From contig NZ_LMPF01000025.1 in NCBI RefSeq assembly GCF_001424345.1, positions 264,391 through 328,390 on the forward strand: DNA of 64,000 nt, read 5' to 3'. Made by a program: the position numbers and the translations under genes. Origin of the DNA: Burkholderia sp. Leaf177. Lineage in GTDB: Bacteria; Pseudomonadota; Gammaproteobacteria; Burkholderiales; Burkholderiaceae. Below are positions 52,086-61,495 of the stretch, piece by piece. The notes beneath the pieces were generated by a model. It was not told where the DNA came from and searched no databases. It saw nothing but the letters and a program-made list of their open reading frames with translations. Numbering within the stretch: position 1 is the stretch's first letter; each line of letters opens with the position of its first letter.

Positions 52086-52263
52086 GTCGTCTCCTGATGG
52101 TGGTTCGTGAAGGCTCAAGGTAACAAGTACGGTGCGCGCTTTCAATCCGTTCATTACCTTGCGTGGATCGCTTTGTGAATGTCTTTGTGAATCGCTTCAT
52201 GAAGCACAAACCCGTTAAGCTGTCGGCCTTTCAACCGCCGCGCGCCTCGCCAAGTATTTATCC

Positions 52264-52695
52264 ATGGTCGATTTTTCTGTTTATGCCGGCCTCTTCGCGG
52301 TCGCACTCGTCGCCGCGACGCTCTTTCCGCTTCAGTCCGAAGCGTTGCTCGCGGGATTATTGATTGCCCAAAAGCAACCAGTCTGGATGCTCGTCGCGGT
52401 CGCGAGCGTGGGAAATGTAGTGGGATCGACGATTAACTGGGCGCTCGGGCGTTCTATCGAAAAGCTGCGCGACAAACGCTGGTTCCCGATCAAGGGCCGC
52501 GCGCTCGATCGCGCCGAGAACTGGTACAAGCGTTTCGGCCGATGGACGCTGCTGCTCAGCTGGACGCCCGTCATTGGCGATCCGCTGACGATGATTGCAG
52601 GCGTGCTGCGTGAACCCTTGTGGTCGTTTCTGCTGATCGTGACGATTGCAAAAACCGCGCGTTACGTCGTGATCGCGGCTTTGATAGCGATGTAG
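52264..52695 (+). CDS. YqaA-family (SNARE-associated/DedA-like) inner-membrane protein
   Basis: 143-residue membrane protein with about four hydrophobic segments. It matches the YqaA type: FPLQSEALLAGLL near the N-terminus, VASVGNVVGSTINWALGRSI, the amphipathic loop RALDRAENWYKRFGRWTLLLSWTPVIGDPLTMIAGVLR with its conserved GDP, and a final transmembrane helix. DedA-type proteins are linked to lipid-carrier transport and membrane homeostasis; the role of YqaA is not well defined. It reads towards the cellulose operon but is separated by 459 bp. Confidence 0.87.
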   Translation: MVDFSVYAGLFAVALVAATLFPLQSEALLAGLLIAQKQPVWMLVAVASVGNVVGSTINWALGRSIEKLRDKRWFPIKGRALDRAENWYKRFGRWTLLLSWTPVIGDPLTMIAGVLREPLWSFLLIVTIAKTARYVVIAALIAM

Positions 52696-53154
52696 AGAAC
52701 GAGACGTTGCCAAAGTCGTAAGCCAGGTTATCTTGGGGCCGGACCATCGCAGCGCAGTAAAACCGTCAGAAGATTCGCCTATAGTGATTAATGCTGGTTT
52801 ACGCTGACATCCGAATCGCGAGTTCGAACGTACCTAATCCAGACTAGCCATTTCCAGCTGATTAAACTGACGAAAGAAATCAATGCTTTAACGTTTGCGC
52901 GTTTCACGCCATCCTACATAAGCTGAACAAGGCGGTCTTTTTGCCTCTTATTTGCGGCTTAAACCACAAAAGTTTTTGCTAAGGTGCGTTAAGTGGCAAA
53001 AACAAATCGCCTTGAAGTAGACTCCCCGCTTAATGGGTAAGCCGTACTGAAAACGTTGCTCGTTGCAGTGCAAAAACGTGTAATTAATACTGATCTACGG
53101 CGAGCTTCGAGAACAACACTTTCGACTGACTCTTCGCTGCATTCTCCCGACACC
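52696..53154. promoter_or_regulatory. long leader region of the cellulose operon
   Basis: 459 bp without a convincing gene. A sigma-70-like pair TTGCAG (53063-53068) and TAATAC (53085-53090), 16 bp apart, lies 65 bp before bcsD. The segment 52714-52758 (AGTCGTAA...GGACCATCGCAGCGCAGT) recurs in altered form at 53663-53700 ahead of bcsP, which suggests a duplicated control element. A frame extends bcsD upstream to 53056 but lacks family sequence. Confidence 0.45.
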
Positions 53155-53610
53155 ATGGCTATGACTCTGGACTATCTGCTGGACCGGCAAATTTCCTCGC
53201 AATGGCGCGGAGTGCTTGTCGCGCTCGCCGAAGAGTTCGACACGCAAATTGGCCGCGACGAACTCCGTCAGCTGATGCAGCGCGTCGGTCGCCGATTTGC
53301 AGCCGCTCATCCGCTTCCGCCTTGCGGCAATACGCCCGAACTGAGCGCTGCATTGAATGCGGTCTGGAATGGCATGGACTGGGGTTTTGTAGAACTAGCC
53401 GATGAAGCGGAATACCTGCGCATCGTCCATTGCTGCCCGCCATTGCTCGCATTCGGCGCGAACGCATTGCCATGGACGCCGGCATTCTTAGAAGGTGCTT
53501 ATCAGGAATGGCTAAGTGCGCTCGGCGCCGACGGGCTTGCGGTCGTGCAGGCGGGAGAATTCGATGAAACCGCTGCAGTCGAGTTCAGACTCGGACGTTA
53601 TACAAATTGA
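53155..53610 (+). CDS. bcsD: cellulose synthase subunit BcsD
   Basis: Periplasmic/octameric channel protein that helps order the glucan chains. From the ATG at 53155 (or 53161) the product is 151 residues, close to the usual 156, and matches BcsD in LDYLLDRQISSQWRGVLVALAEEF, GRRFAAAHPLPPC, LNAVWNGMDWGFVELADEAEYLRIVH and FLEGAYQEWLSALGA. No strong ribosome site decides between the two starts. First gene of the bcs cluster; 196 bp separate it from bcsP. Confidence 0.85.
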   Translation: MAMTLDYLLDRQISSQWRGVLVALAEEFDTQIGRDELRQLMQRVGRRFAAAHPLPPCGNTPELSAALNAVWNGMDWGFVELADEAEYLRIVHCCPPLLAFGANALPWTPAFLEGAYQEWLSALGADGLAVVQAGEFDETAAVEFRLGRYTN

Positions 53611-53618
53611 GGCGAAGG

Positions 53619-53650
53619 TTAGTCAGTTACTCAGTTAGTCACTTAGTTGT
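53619..53650. repeat. four-copy 8-bp tandem repeat
   Basis: TTAGTCAG, TTACTCAG, TTAGTCAC and TTAGTTGT lie head to tail immediately after the bcsD stop. Eight-base period with one or two changes per unit. Could be a slipped-strand repeat or a spaced binding site. Confidence 0.75.
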
Positions 53651-53662
53651 TTAAAGCAGCGC

Positions 53663-53700
53663 AGTCGTAAAGATCTTAGGCAGGACCACGATAACGCAGT
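53663..53700 (+). repeat. second copy of the bcs leader element
   Basis: AGTCGTAA, then ATCTTAGG and CAGGACCACG, ending CGCAGT, parallels 52714-52758 (AGTCGTAA, ATCTTGGGGC, CGGACCATCG, CGCAGT). The first copy carries a few extra bases in the middle. Found upstream of both bcsD and bcsP. Confidence 0.5.
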
Positions 53701-53741
53701 CGATCAGGCATTACCCATATAAAGCGCCATAGGCGCACAGG

Positions 53742-53755
53742 TCACTGGCCAGTGA
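53742..53755. promoter_or_regulatory. perfect 14-bp palindrome upstream of bcsP
   Basis: TCACTGGCCAGTGA reads the same on both strands and lies 51 bp before the bcsP ATG. It could be a regulator site or a short hairpin in the leader. No known regulator is matched. Confidence 0.6.
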
Positions 53756-53806
53756 TCCGCAAGGGTAAAAGTCCAAAGTAAAACCAAGAGTACGAGGAAG
53801 CAGCAC

Positions 53807-54733
53807 ATGAACCCTTCGCGCGACATTGAAAAGCTGTTCGATCAGTTTGGCGGCGATGCCGGCAATTACCAGGAAATCGGCCGGGAAAACGAGGCGAGCC
53901 ATGCGCGCACGCGCTGGCCGCTGCTCGCGACGCTCGACTTGTCGCAGCCGTCGATTCCCAACATCGCTCCGATTCGCGATTCGCTGCTTTCTCCGGTTCA
54001 GGGCCGGTCCGCGGAAACGCGCAAGAAGGCTTGGGGTGCGCCCGCTGAGACCGCGCCGGCCGATGACCTGGCTGCGTCGGGCACGCTAGCAAACGCTCCG
54101 GCCAATCCGCCTTTCACGCGCGATACACGCCCTCGCCTTTTTTCGCGCCCAAACCGCAAGACCATTCCGCCGGTCGCGAACATCGCGCTGCCGGGGTCGA
54201 CGGTTGGCGCGGAGCGGTTCTCGGCGCTCGTGGATGCGGTCGAAGGTGCATCGAATGTCGAAGACACGCCGGCCGTAGCCGCGCCCGAGCAGATCGCGCG
54301 GGTTCAGACTCCGGCTCATTCTGCCGCTCATTCAGTTGCTCATTCTGCCGCTCAAGCGCCCCAACAGCAGACGCAGCCTCAGCGGCCCACATTGCCGCGC
54401 ACGCAGCCGCTCGCCACGCCCGGACAACTGCCGGGTTTCGCGAGCGCGTTCCAGGTGCAGCGTCCGTTACCCGCTGCAAAGCCGTCCTTGCCGCGCATCC
54501 AGCCGGCGCAGACGGCATCCGACACCGGGTCGCAATCGATCCTCGGGCAGCTGTTCCGTGCGCAAGGTGGAAGCCAGTCCGGAACCAGTCAGAAAGGCAG
54601 CGTACCGCGCACCGACTCGCTCCAGTCGATGTTCCAGCGTCTGCGCGAACCGGCGGCGGCTGCATCGCCGGCGTCGGAGGACGATGTACCCGCCGCAGGC
54701 TCGTGGCTCGCGAAGCGCGCGTCACGGTCATGA
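53807..54733 (+). CDS. bcsP: cellulose biosynthesis protein BcsP (BcsR-like N-terminus)
   Basis: 308-residue accessory protein. The N-terminal 40 residues (SRDIEKLFDQFGGDAGNYQEIG, then RWPLLATLDL) are the conserved, BcsR-like part; the remainder is Pro/Gln/Ser/Ala-rich, probably disordered, with an imperfect AHSAAHSVAHSAAQ repeat near residue 170 and a conserved short end (SIQSMFQRL-like DSLQSMFQRLREP). GAGGA precedes the ATG. The stop overlaps bcsQ (ATGA), so they are coupled; BcsR and BcsQ act together at the pole in other species. Confidence 0.75.
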   Translation: MNPSRDIEKLFDQFGGDAGNYQEIGRENEASHARTRWPLLATLDLSQPSIPNIAPIRDSLLSPVQGRSAETRKKAWGAPAETAPADDLAASGTLANAPANPPFTRDTRPRLFSRPNRKTIPPVANIALPGSTVGAERFSALVDAVEGASNVEDTPAVAAPEQIARVQTPAHSAAHSVAHSAAQAPQQQTQPQRPTLPRTQPLATPGQLPGFASAFQVQRPLPAAKPSLPRIQPAQTASDTGSQSILGQLFRAQGGSQSGTSQKGSVPRTDSLQSMFQRLREPAAAASPASEDDVPAAGSWLAKRASRS

Positions 54734-55518
54734 AAGTCATCACCGTGGTATCCGCCAAAGGCGGCGTAGGTAAAACCACGCTCGCCGCAAACCTCGCCTC
54801 GGTGCTGGCCGCGCGCGGGCGTCGCGTGATCGCGCTCGACCTCGATCCGCAAAACGCGTTGCGCCTGCACTTCGGCATTCCGCTCGACAGCATAGACGGC
54901 CTGTCCCGCGCGACGCTCGCCAACGACGCATGGCAAACCGTGATGTTCGATGGCGTCGACGGCGTCACCGTCCTGCCCTACGGCGCGGTCCTCGAAGACG
55001 ATCGCCGGCGCTTCGAGGCGTATATCGACCGGGAGCCGCAATGGCTCGCGCAATCGCTGGACACGCTGAAGCTCGATAGCAACGACATCGTCATTGTCGA
55101 TACCCCTCCCGGTTCTTCCGTCTACACGCGCACCGCGCTGACCGCCGCGAACTTCGCGCTGAACGTGGTGCTGGCCGACGCTGCATCGTACGCGGCCATC
55201 CCGCAGATGGAACGCATGATCGAGGTCTACGCCACGCCGCGCGCCGACTTCGCGGGTACGGGCTACGTGGTGAACCAGGTGGACCAGACGCGCCAGTTGA
55301 CCAAGGACGTGCTCAAGGTGCTGCGCAACATGCTGGGCGGCAAGATGTTTTCGGGCGTGATCCACCTCGACGAAGGCGTGAGCGAATCGCTCGCGTGCGA
55401 CACGACGCTCATCCATTACGACCCGTTGAGCCAGGCGACCGCCGATCTCCGCGCGTGCGGCGAATGGCTTCTGAATTCTGTCGATGCCATGCCGGTCTCA
55501 CCGAGGAACGTCGCATGA
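54730..55518 (+). CDS. bcsQ: cellulose biosynthesis ParA/MinD-like ATPase BcsQ
   Basis: Cytoplasmic ATPase that supports localisation and assembly of the cellulose synthase, 262 residues from the ATG at 54730. It has a deviant Walker A SAKGGVGKTT (8-17), the ALDLDPQNALRLHFGIP segment, Walker B IVIVDTPPGSSVYT, and the BcsQ-type FSGVIHLDEGVSESLACDTTLIHYDP. The stop overlaps bcsA by 4 bp. Confidence 0.93.
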   Translation: MKVITVVSAKGGVGKTTLAANLASVLAARGRRVIALDLDPQNALRLHFGIPLDSIDGLSRATLANDAWQTVMFDGVDGVTVLPYGAVLEDDRRRFEAYIDREPQWLAQSLDTLKLDSNDIVIVDTPPGSSVYTRTALTAANFALNVVLADAASYAAIPQMERMIEVYATPRADFAGTGYVVNQVDQTRQLTKDVLKVLRNMLGGKMFSGVIHLDEGVSESLACDTTLIHYDPLSQATADLRACGEWLLNSVDAMPVSPRNVA

Positions 55519-57725
55519 ACAAGCCGCGCGCACGAGGCCTTTCCGAAGCCGACGCCGTCCCTTCGCGCATCGAGCGCGTGGTCGATTCGGGCATCTGGAA
55601 CAGCCGTATCTTCACCGTCCTTCTGACCATATTCGCCATCGCGACGATGTACTTAGTCTGGACGGTGCCGTTGGTCGCGACCCAGCAACTGATCTTCGCG
55701 TGCTGCTGTTTCGGTTTCGCGATGGCGTTTCGCCGTCTGCGCGGCCAGTACGCCACGCTCGTGATGATCATGTTGTCGGTGACGGTCACCGGGCGCTATA
55801 TGTACTGGCGGCTGACCGAGACGACCTATTGGGAACGTCCGCTCGACGCCGCATGGGGTTTGCTGCTGGTCGCAGCCGAAGTGTATTCGGCGATCGTGCT
55901 GATGCTCGGTTATTTCCAGACCGCGTGGCCGCTGCAAAGAAAGCCGATGCCGCTGCCGAAGAACCGCGACGAATGGCCGACTGTCGACGTCTTCATTCCG
56001 ACCTATAACGAGCCGCTCGGCGTGGTGAAGCCGACCATCTACGCGGCGCTCGCGATGGATTACCCGAAGGACAAGATCTCGATTCATGTCCTCGATGACG
56101 GCCGTCGTCCGGAATTCAAGGCCTTTTGCGAAGAAGTCGGCGTGACGTGGACCATCCGCACGCACAACCGGCATGCGAAGGCCGGCAATATCAATGAAGC
56201 GCTGAAGACGACTAGCGGCGAATATCTCGCGATCTTCGATTGCGATCACATTCCCACGCGCTCGTTCCTGCAGATCGGCCTTGGCTGGTTCCTGAAAGAC
56301 AAGCTTCTTTCAATGCTGCAAACGCCGCACCACTTTTTCTCGCCCGATCCGTTCGAACGCAATCTCGGCACCTTCCGAAAGGTTCCCAACGAAGGCGAGT
56401 TGTTCTACGGCCTCGTGCAGGACGGCAACGACCTGTGGAACGCGACCTTTTTCTGCGGCTCGTGCGCGCTGTTGCGCCGGACCATGGTCGAGGAGATCGG
56501 CGGTATCGCGGTGGAGACCGTGACGGAAGATGCGCATACGGCGTTGAAGCTGCATCGGCTGGGATATACGACGGCGTATCTCGCGATCCCGCAGGCAGCA
56601 GGCCTCGCGACTGAAAGCCTGTCGGGTCATATCGGGCAGCGGATTCGCTGGGCGCGCGGCATGACGCAGATTTTCCGTATCGATAATCCGCTGACGGGCA
56701 AGGGTCTCAAGCTCGGCCAGCGGCTCTGTTATCTGAACGGCATGATGCACTTCTTCTACGGCATCCCGCGCCTCGTGTTCCTTACCGCGCCGCTGTCGTA
56801 TCTGTTTTTCGGCGCGCATGTGATCCAGGCGGCGGCGGGCACGATCGCGATCTACGCGTTGCCGCACATGATGCACGCGAGCATCACGAACTCGCGCATG
56901 CAACGTCAGTTCCGCCATTCGTTCTGGGCCGAGGTGTATGAGTCGGTGCTGGCGTCGTACATCACGGCACCGACCTTGCTGGCCATGATCAACCCGAAGC
57001 TCGGCAAGTTCAACGTGACGGCCAAGGGCGGACAGATCGCGAAGGCTTATTTCGACTACAGCATCTCGCGGCCTTACCTGTTCCTGCTGGTGCTGAACCT
57101 ACTCGGGTTTATCGCGGGGATCGTGAACATCTACATTCACTGGGACGTGAAGAGCGAAGTGAACACGGTGCTGCTGAACCTCGCGTGGACCACGTACAAC
57201 ATGCTGATCCTCGGCGCGAGCGTGGCGGCTGCGAGCGAACGCAAGCAGGTTCGCTCGACGCATCGCGTGGAAATGAAGATGCCCGTGATGCTCAAGTTCT
57301 CGACCGGCCGCACGCTCGCTTGCGAAACCATGGACTACTCGGAAGGCGGCGTGGGCGTGAAGCTGCCGGGCGACCTGCAAGTGCCGCTGCACGAGAAGGT
57401 CACCGTATCGCTGTTTCGTGGAGACGAGGAATATGCGTTCCCCGCAACCGTCGGCTTCAGCGCTGTCGGCCGCGTCGGCCTGCGTTTCTCGGCGTTGACG
57501 CGCGAGCAGGAATTCGAGTTCGTGAAGACCACTTTTGCCCGCGCCGACGCCTGGACCCATTGGGCCGAAGGCCGCACGCCGGACGCGCCGCTGCGCGGAC
57601 TGCGCCACGTGCTGACGGTGGGCGTGGGCGGTATCGGCGCGTTGTTCGAGCATCTTTTCATTGACGCGCGGACGTGGCTCGTGACGCGTGCCCCGGGCGC
57701 CAAAAACCTGAAGACCAAAGACTGA
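55515..57725 (+). CDS. bcsA: cellulose synthase catalytic subunit
   Basis: Inner-membrane UDP-glucose beta-1,4-glucan synthase, 736 residues. Several membrane helices flank a GT2 domain with VFIPTYNEP (160-167), DDG (194-196), DCD (242-244), the gating TED (337-339) and QRIRW (375-379). The C-terminal PilZ domain has the c-di-GMP-binding RSTHR (580-584) and DYSEGG (607-612), so synthesis should be switched on by c-di-GMP. The start overlaps bcsQ; bcsB begins one base after the stop. Confidence 0.96.
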   Translation: MNKPRARGLSEADAVPSRIERVVDSGIWNSRIFTVLLTIFAIATMYLVWTVPLVATQQLIFACCCFGFAMAFRRLRGQYATLVMIMLSVTVTGRYMYWRLTETTYWERPLDAAWGLLLVAAEVYSAIVLMLGYFQTAWPLQRKPMPLPKNRDEWPTVDVFIPTYNEPLGVVKPTIYAALAMDYPKDKISIHVLDDGRRPEFKAFCEEVGVTWTIRTHNRHAKAGNINEALKTTSGEYLAIFDCDHIPTRSFLQIGLGWFLKDKLLSMLQTPHHFFSPDPFERNLGTFRKVPNEGELFYGLVQDGNDLWNATFFCGSCALLRRTMVEEIGGIAVETVTEDAHTALKLHRLGYTTAYLAIPQAAGLATESLSGHIGQRIRWARGMTQIFRIDNPLTGKGLKLGQRLCYLNGMMHFFYGIPRLVFLTAPLSYLFFGAHVIQAAAGTIAIYALPHMMHASITNSRMQRQFRHSFWAEVYESVLASYITAPTLLAMINPKLGKFNVTAKGGQIAKAYFDYSISRPYLFLLVLNLLGFIAGIVNIYIHWDVKSEVNTVLLNLAWTTYNMLILGASVAAASERKQVRSTHRVEMKMPVMLKFSTGRTLACETMDYSEGGVGVKLPGDLQVPLHEKVTVSLFRGDEEYAFPATVGFSAVGRVGLRFSALTREQEFEFVKTTFARADAWTHWAEGRTPDAPLRGLRHVLTVGVGGIGALFEHLFIDARTWLVTRAPGAKNLKTKD

Positions 57726-57726
57726 C

Positions 57727-60306
57727 ATGCGTAAGGGAATCACGATGCTGCGCCCGGGTAACGGCCGAGGCGAACACGATCTGGCTGTGCCCGCGCCGCT
57801 GCGCGCCCGCCCGATCGCCCGTGCGCTGATGCGCTCACTAGCTTGCTGGATGGCGTTGCAGACCGCATTGGCCGTGCCGCTGGCATCGCTCGCAAGTGCT
57901 GCTGCCGCTTCGAGCGCCAGAGAAGCTTCGGCTGCGGCAACTCCGGCTGCAACCCCGGCCGCACTCGCGCCGAGCGCCACTGGCGGCGTGCCGCAGCCCG
58001 GACCCGCCGCGCCCTATAACAAGCTGACCATCGAACAACCGCCGCTCGCGGTCGCCGTGCCCGCATTCGGGCAAGCGGCATCCGGTGCGGTGAGTGCATC
58101 GGCGGCGCCGGCTGTCAAAACGCTGGCATCGAAAACGCCGACGACCGCCGAACCCGGCACGCTGGTTCCCGGAGGCCGCCGCCAGACGCTGACCTTCGCC
58201 GATCTCGGTGCGCTCGATCCGCTGCAACTTCGGGGCACCGACGGCCAGAACGGCGTGCCGTTCTCCGTGCGCGGCGACGAAGTCGTGACTGGCGCGGTGC
58301 TGCATCTGATCTATAGCTATTCGCCGTCTCTGTTGCCATCGATTTCGCAATTGAAGGTTTTGGTCAACGGCGAAGTCGCCGCGACCTTGCCGGTGCCGCG
58401 CGATCAGGCAGGGATCCTGGTGGCGCGCGATGTCTCCATCGACCCGCGTTTCATTACCGAATTCAATCACTTGAACGTGCAGTTGATCGGCCATTACACG
58501 CAGCAGTGCGAGGACCCGTCGAACTCCACGTTGTGGGCGACCGTCAGCAACGCAAGTTCGCTCGACCTGACGTATGCGTCGCTTGAGAGCAAGCCGGATC
58601 TCGCCGCGCTGCCCGCTCCTTTTTTCGATAGACGCGATGTCCGCCGCCTCGAACTGCCGTTCGTCTTCGCGCAAAAACCGACACCCGCCGTGCTCGAAGC
58701 TGCCGGCACGGTTGCGTCGTGGTTCGGCTCGCTGGCGGGTTATCGCGGCGCGGTGTTTCCGGCGCAGATCGAGAACGTGCCGCTTTCGGGCAACGTCGTG
58801 GTGTTCGCCACGCCCGACCAGCATCCCGCCGGCGTGCAGATTCCCGATATCACCGGCCCGACCATCGCCGTGCGCGACCGTGAAGGCGGCGCACGCGGAC
58901 GCATTTTGCTCGTGATGGGACGCAACGACGCCGAGCTCAAGACCGCCGCGAAGGCGCTGGGGATCGGACAGAACTCGTTCTCCGGACCGAGCGTGACGAT
59001 CACGCAACTCAACGACTTCGCGCCGCGCAAACCCTACGACGCGCCCAACTGGCTGCCGACCGACCGCCCGGTGCGCTTCGGCGAACTGGCCGAAGCACGC
59101 GACCTGACGGTGACGGGTTACAACGCGGACGCCGTGCGCGTCAACTTGCGCGTGCCACCCGACTTGTTCATGTGGCAAACCAAGGGCGTGCCAATCGACC
59201 TCGGTTACCGATACACCGTGCGCCCGGCGCTCGACCGTTCCACGCTGAACATCAACGTGAACGACGGCTTCGTGCAATCGCTGCGCATCCCGGCCGTGGC
59301 GACATCCACGTTCGATCTCGGCCGCTACTTCAATCGCGTGCTCCCCGATAAAACCGCTGCCGCGCGCCATCAGATCTACCTGCCGCCGCTGTTGCTCACG
59401 CCGCGCTCGCAGTTGCGCCTGCACTTCTATTACGACTATCCGAAGACCGGCGAATGCCAGGGACGCATTCTGGACAACGTGGTCGGCGCAATCGATCCGA
59501 ATTCGACCATCGATCTGTCGGGATTCCCGCATTACATGGCGCTGCCCGATCTCGCCGCGTTCGCGAACGGCGGTTTCCCGTTCACGCGCATGGCCGACTT
59601 GTCGCAGACGGCGGTGATCATGCCCGACGATCCCAGCTCGGCCGACTACAGCTTGTTCCTGCTGGAAATGGGCCGCATGGGGGCATCGACGGGATATCCC
59701 ACGGCTGGCGTGACCGTCGCGCAGGCCGATCAAGTCGACAATTTCGCCGACAAGGACCTGCTGATCCTGGGTTCACCCGGCCGCCAACCGCTCTTGCAGC
59801 GCTGGTCGAAAAACATGCCCTTCTCGGGCGACGCCGACTCGCGCAATTTCGAACTTTCCGATGTCGCGTTCAAGGTCGTCGACTGGTGGCACGGCGAACG
59901 CGGCGTGGAACGTCTGCCGGCACGTGCCGACCTCACGCTCGTGAGCTCGAACGGCGATGCGCTCATTACCGGCTTCAAGTCTCCGTTAAAAGGCGAGCGC
60001 AGCGCGGTCGCGTTGATCAGCGCGGCGGGACAATCGGACGCGGACCTGCAGTCGGCCTTGCTCGACAACGACATCCTTCCCGAGATCCAGGGCGCCATGG
60101 CCGTGATCCACGGTCGGGACGTGACGGTGACATCGAATGGCCAGGCGTATTACGTCGGCCACTTGTCGCCCTTCGAATACATGCGCTGGGCGTTGTCATC
60201 GCATCCGCTCCTGCTCGTCTTGAGCGGCTTGCTCGCGGCCATCATCATCGCGGCACTGTTCTACCGTGCACTGCGCGCTGTCGCTGCGCGCCGTTTGAGG
60301 GATTGA
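57727..60306 (+). CDS. bcsB: cellulose synthase periplasmic subunit
   Basis: Membrane-anchored periplasmic partner that guides the growing chain, 859 residues. After a signal/anchor (MRSLACWMALQTALAVPLASLA) comes a low-complexity Ala/Pro stretch, then paired carbohydrate-binding and flavodoxin-like domains (LTFADLGALDPLQLRGTDGQ, FSVRGDEVVTGAVLHLIYSYSP, INVNDGFVQSLRIP, YDYPKTGECQGRILDNVVGAIDPNS) and a C-terminal transmembrane helix (SHPLLLVLSGLLAAIIIAAL). Forms the synthase core with BcsA. Confidence 0.95.
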   Translation: MRKGITMLRPGNGRGEHDLAVPAPLRARPIARALMRSLACWMALQTALAVPLASLASAAAASSAREASAAATPAATPAALAPSATGGVPQPGPAAPYNKLTIEQPPLAVAVPAFGQAASGAVSASAAPAVKTLASKTPTTAEPGTLVPGGRRQTLTFADLGALDPLQLRGTDGQNGVPFSVRGDEVVTGAVLHLIYSYSPSLLPSISQLKVLVNGEVAATLPVPRDQAGILVARDVSIDPRFITEFNHLNVQLIGHYTQQCEDPSNSTLWATVSNASSLDLTYASLESKPDLAALPAPFFDRRDVRRLELPFVFAQKPTPAVLEAAGTVASWFGSLAGYRGAVFPAQIENVPLSGNVVVFATPDQHPAGVQIPDITGPTIAVRDREGGARGRILLVMGRNDAELKTAAKALGIGQNSFSGPSVTITQLNDFAPRKPYDAPNWLPTDRPVRFGELAEARDLTVTGYNADAVRVNLRVPPDLFMWQTKGVPIDLGYRYTVRPALDRSTLNINVNDGFVQSLRIPAVATSTFDLGRYFNRVLPDKTAAARHQIYLPPLLLTPRSQLRLHFYYDYPKTGECQGRILDNVVGAIDPNSTIDLSGFPHYMALPDLAAFANGGFPFTRMADLSQTAVIMPDDPSSADYSLFLLEMGRMGASTGYPTAGVTVAQADQVDNFADKDLLILGSPGRQPLLQRWSKNMPFSGDADSRNFELSDVAFKVVDWWHGERGVERLPARADLTLVSSNGDALITGFKSPLKGERSAVALISAAGQSDADLQSALLDNDILPEIQGAMAVIHGRDVTVTSNGQAYYVGHLSPFEYMRWALSSHPLLLVLSGLLAAIIIAALFYRALRAVAARRLRD

Positions 60307-60307
60307 T

Positions 60308-61495
60308 ATGCAGGCTGGTTTCAAGCGTGGATCGAAGACCGCGGTAATGGCGCTGGCGTTGTTCAGCATGGGGTTCGCGACCGGCGCCCGGGCTTCCGGG
60401 GCGGCCTCGAAAGAATGCACGGACTGGAATGCATACCGGACTTTCGCGTCGCGCTTCATCCAGGCCGATGGCCGCGTGGTCGACTATTCCACGCCGGCGC
60501 AGCAGACCACGTCCGAAGGACAGTCTTACGCGTTGTTCTTTGCGCTGGTCGCCAACGATCGCGCCATGTTCGAGCGCTTGTTGAACTGGACGCGCGCGAA
60601 CCTCGCCGCCAACCAGTTCGATGCAGGCAACGTGCGGCTGCCATCGTGGCAATGGGGCCGCAAAGCGGACGGCTCGTTCGGCGTGCTGGATCCGAATTCC
60701 GCCGCCGATTCCGATGTCTGGATTGCCTACGATCTGTTGCAGGCCGGGCGCCTCTGGAACGAACCGCGTTATACGCACTTGGGCGAAGCGCTCGCCGCGC
60801 AAATCGTGAAGCATGAAGTGGCGAGCCTGAGCGGTATAGGACCCATGTTGCTGCCGGGTCCACAGGGCTTTCAGACCGGCGATGTGACGCGTCTCAATCC
60901 GAGTTATTCGCCGCTGCCGGTGTTGCGCGGTCTCGCGAACGCCATGCCGAAGGGTCCGTGGAATGCGCTCGCGGAAAACGGTTACAAGCTGGTGTCGGTG
61001 ACATCGCCGCGTGGCTTTACGCCCGACTGGGCGGCATACAAAGGCGGCCAGTTCGTCGTCGATCCGCAAAGCGGAGATACCGGCAGCTATGACGCGATCC
61101 GCGTGTACTTGTGGGCGGGCATGGCGTCGAGCGCCGATCCGCTCAGCAAGCCCTGGCTCAATGCGCTCGGCGGCATGCGTCAGGCCGTCGCGCAGACGGG
61201 GATTCCGCCGGAGCGCGTGGCGGTATCCACGGGCGTGGGCAGCGGTGAAGGACCGCTGAGCTACTGGGCGTCGCTCGCGCCCTACTTCAAGGCGCTCGGC
61301 GACGAACGTGGTCTCGGCCTCGCACGCGCGCGGCTGGCCGTGCTCGACGCACCTCCCGGCTCGCCTGCCGCCGCGAACCACGAGCCGGTGTATTACGACC
61401 GGGTGCTGGGCTTGTTCGGCGCCGGATTCATAGAAGGCCGATACCGCTTCGACGAAGCCGGCCGACTCGTCCCGAGTTGGAGAAGTGCATGTTGA
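60308..61495 (+). CDS. bcsZ: periplasmic endo-1,4-beta-glucanase (GH8)
   Basis: Cellulase required for proper cellulose export, 395 residues. Signal peptide (KTAVMALALFSMGFATGARA), then the GH8 fold with the acid Glu70 in QTTSEGQSYALFF, DPNSAADSDVWIAYDL, and the base Asp262 in GSYDAIRVYLWAGM. These positions match E. coli BcsZ. It starts 1 bp after bcsB and its stop overlaps bcsC by 7 bp. Confidence 0.95.
   Translation: MQAGFKRGSKTAVMALALFSMGFATGARASGAASKECTDWNAYRTFASRFIQADGRVVDYSTPAQQTTSEGQSYALFFALVANDRAMFERLLNWTRANLAANQFDAGNVRLPSWQWGRKADGSFGVLDPNSAADSDVWIAYDLLQAGRLWNEPRYTHLGEALAAQIVKHEVASLSGIGPMLLPGPQGFQTGDVTRLNPSYSPLPVLRGLANAMPKGPWNALAENGYKLVSVTSPRGFTPDWAAYKGGQFVVDPQSGDTGSYDAIRVYLWAGMASSADPLSKPWLNALGGMRQAVAQTGIPPERVAVSTGVGSGEGPLSYWASLAPYFKALGDERGLGLARARLAVLDAPPGSPAAANHEPVYYDRVLGLFGAGFIEGRYRFDEAGRLVPSWRSAC

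Noticed and set aside
57838..59733. 631-codon open frame on the minus strand
   Set aside because: Antisense to bcsB, no recognisable domain, His/Arg-rich composition typical of shadow frames.
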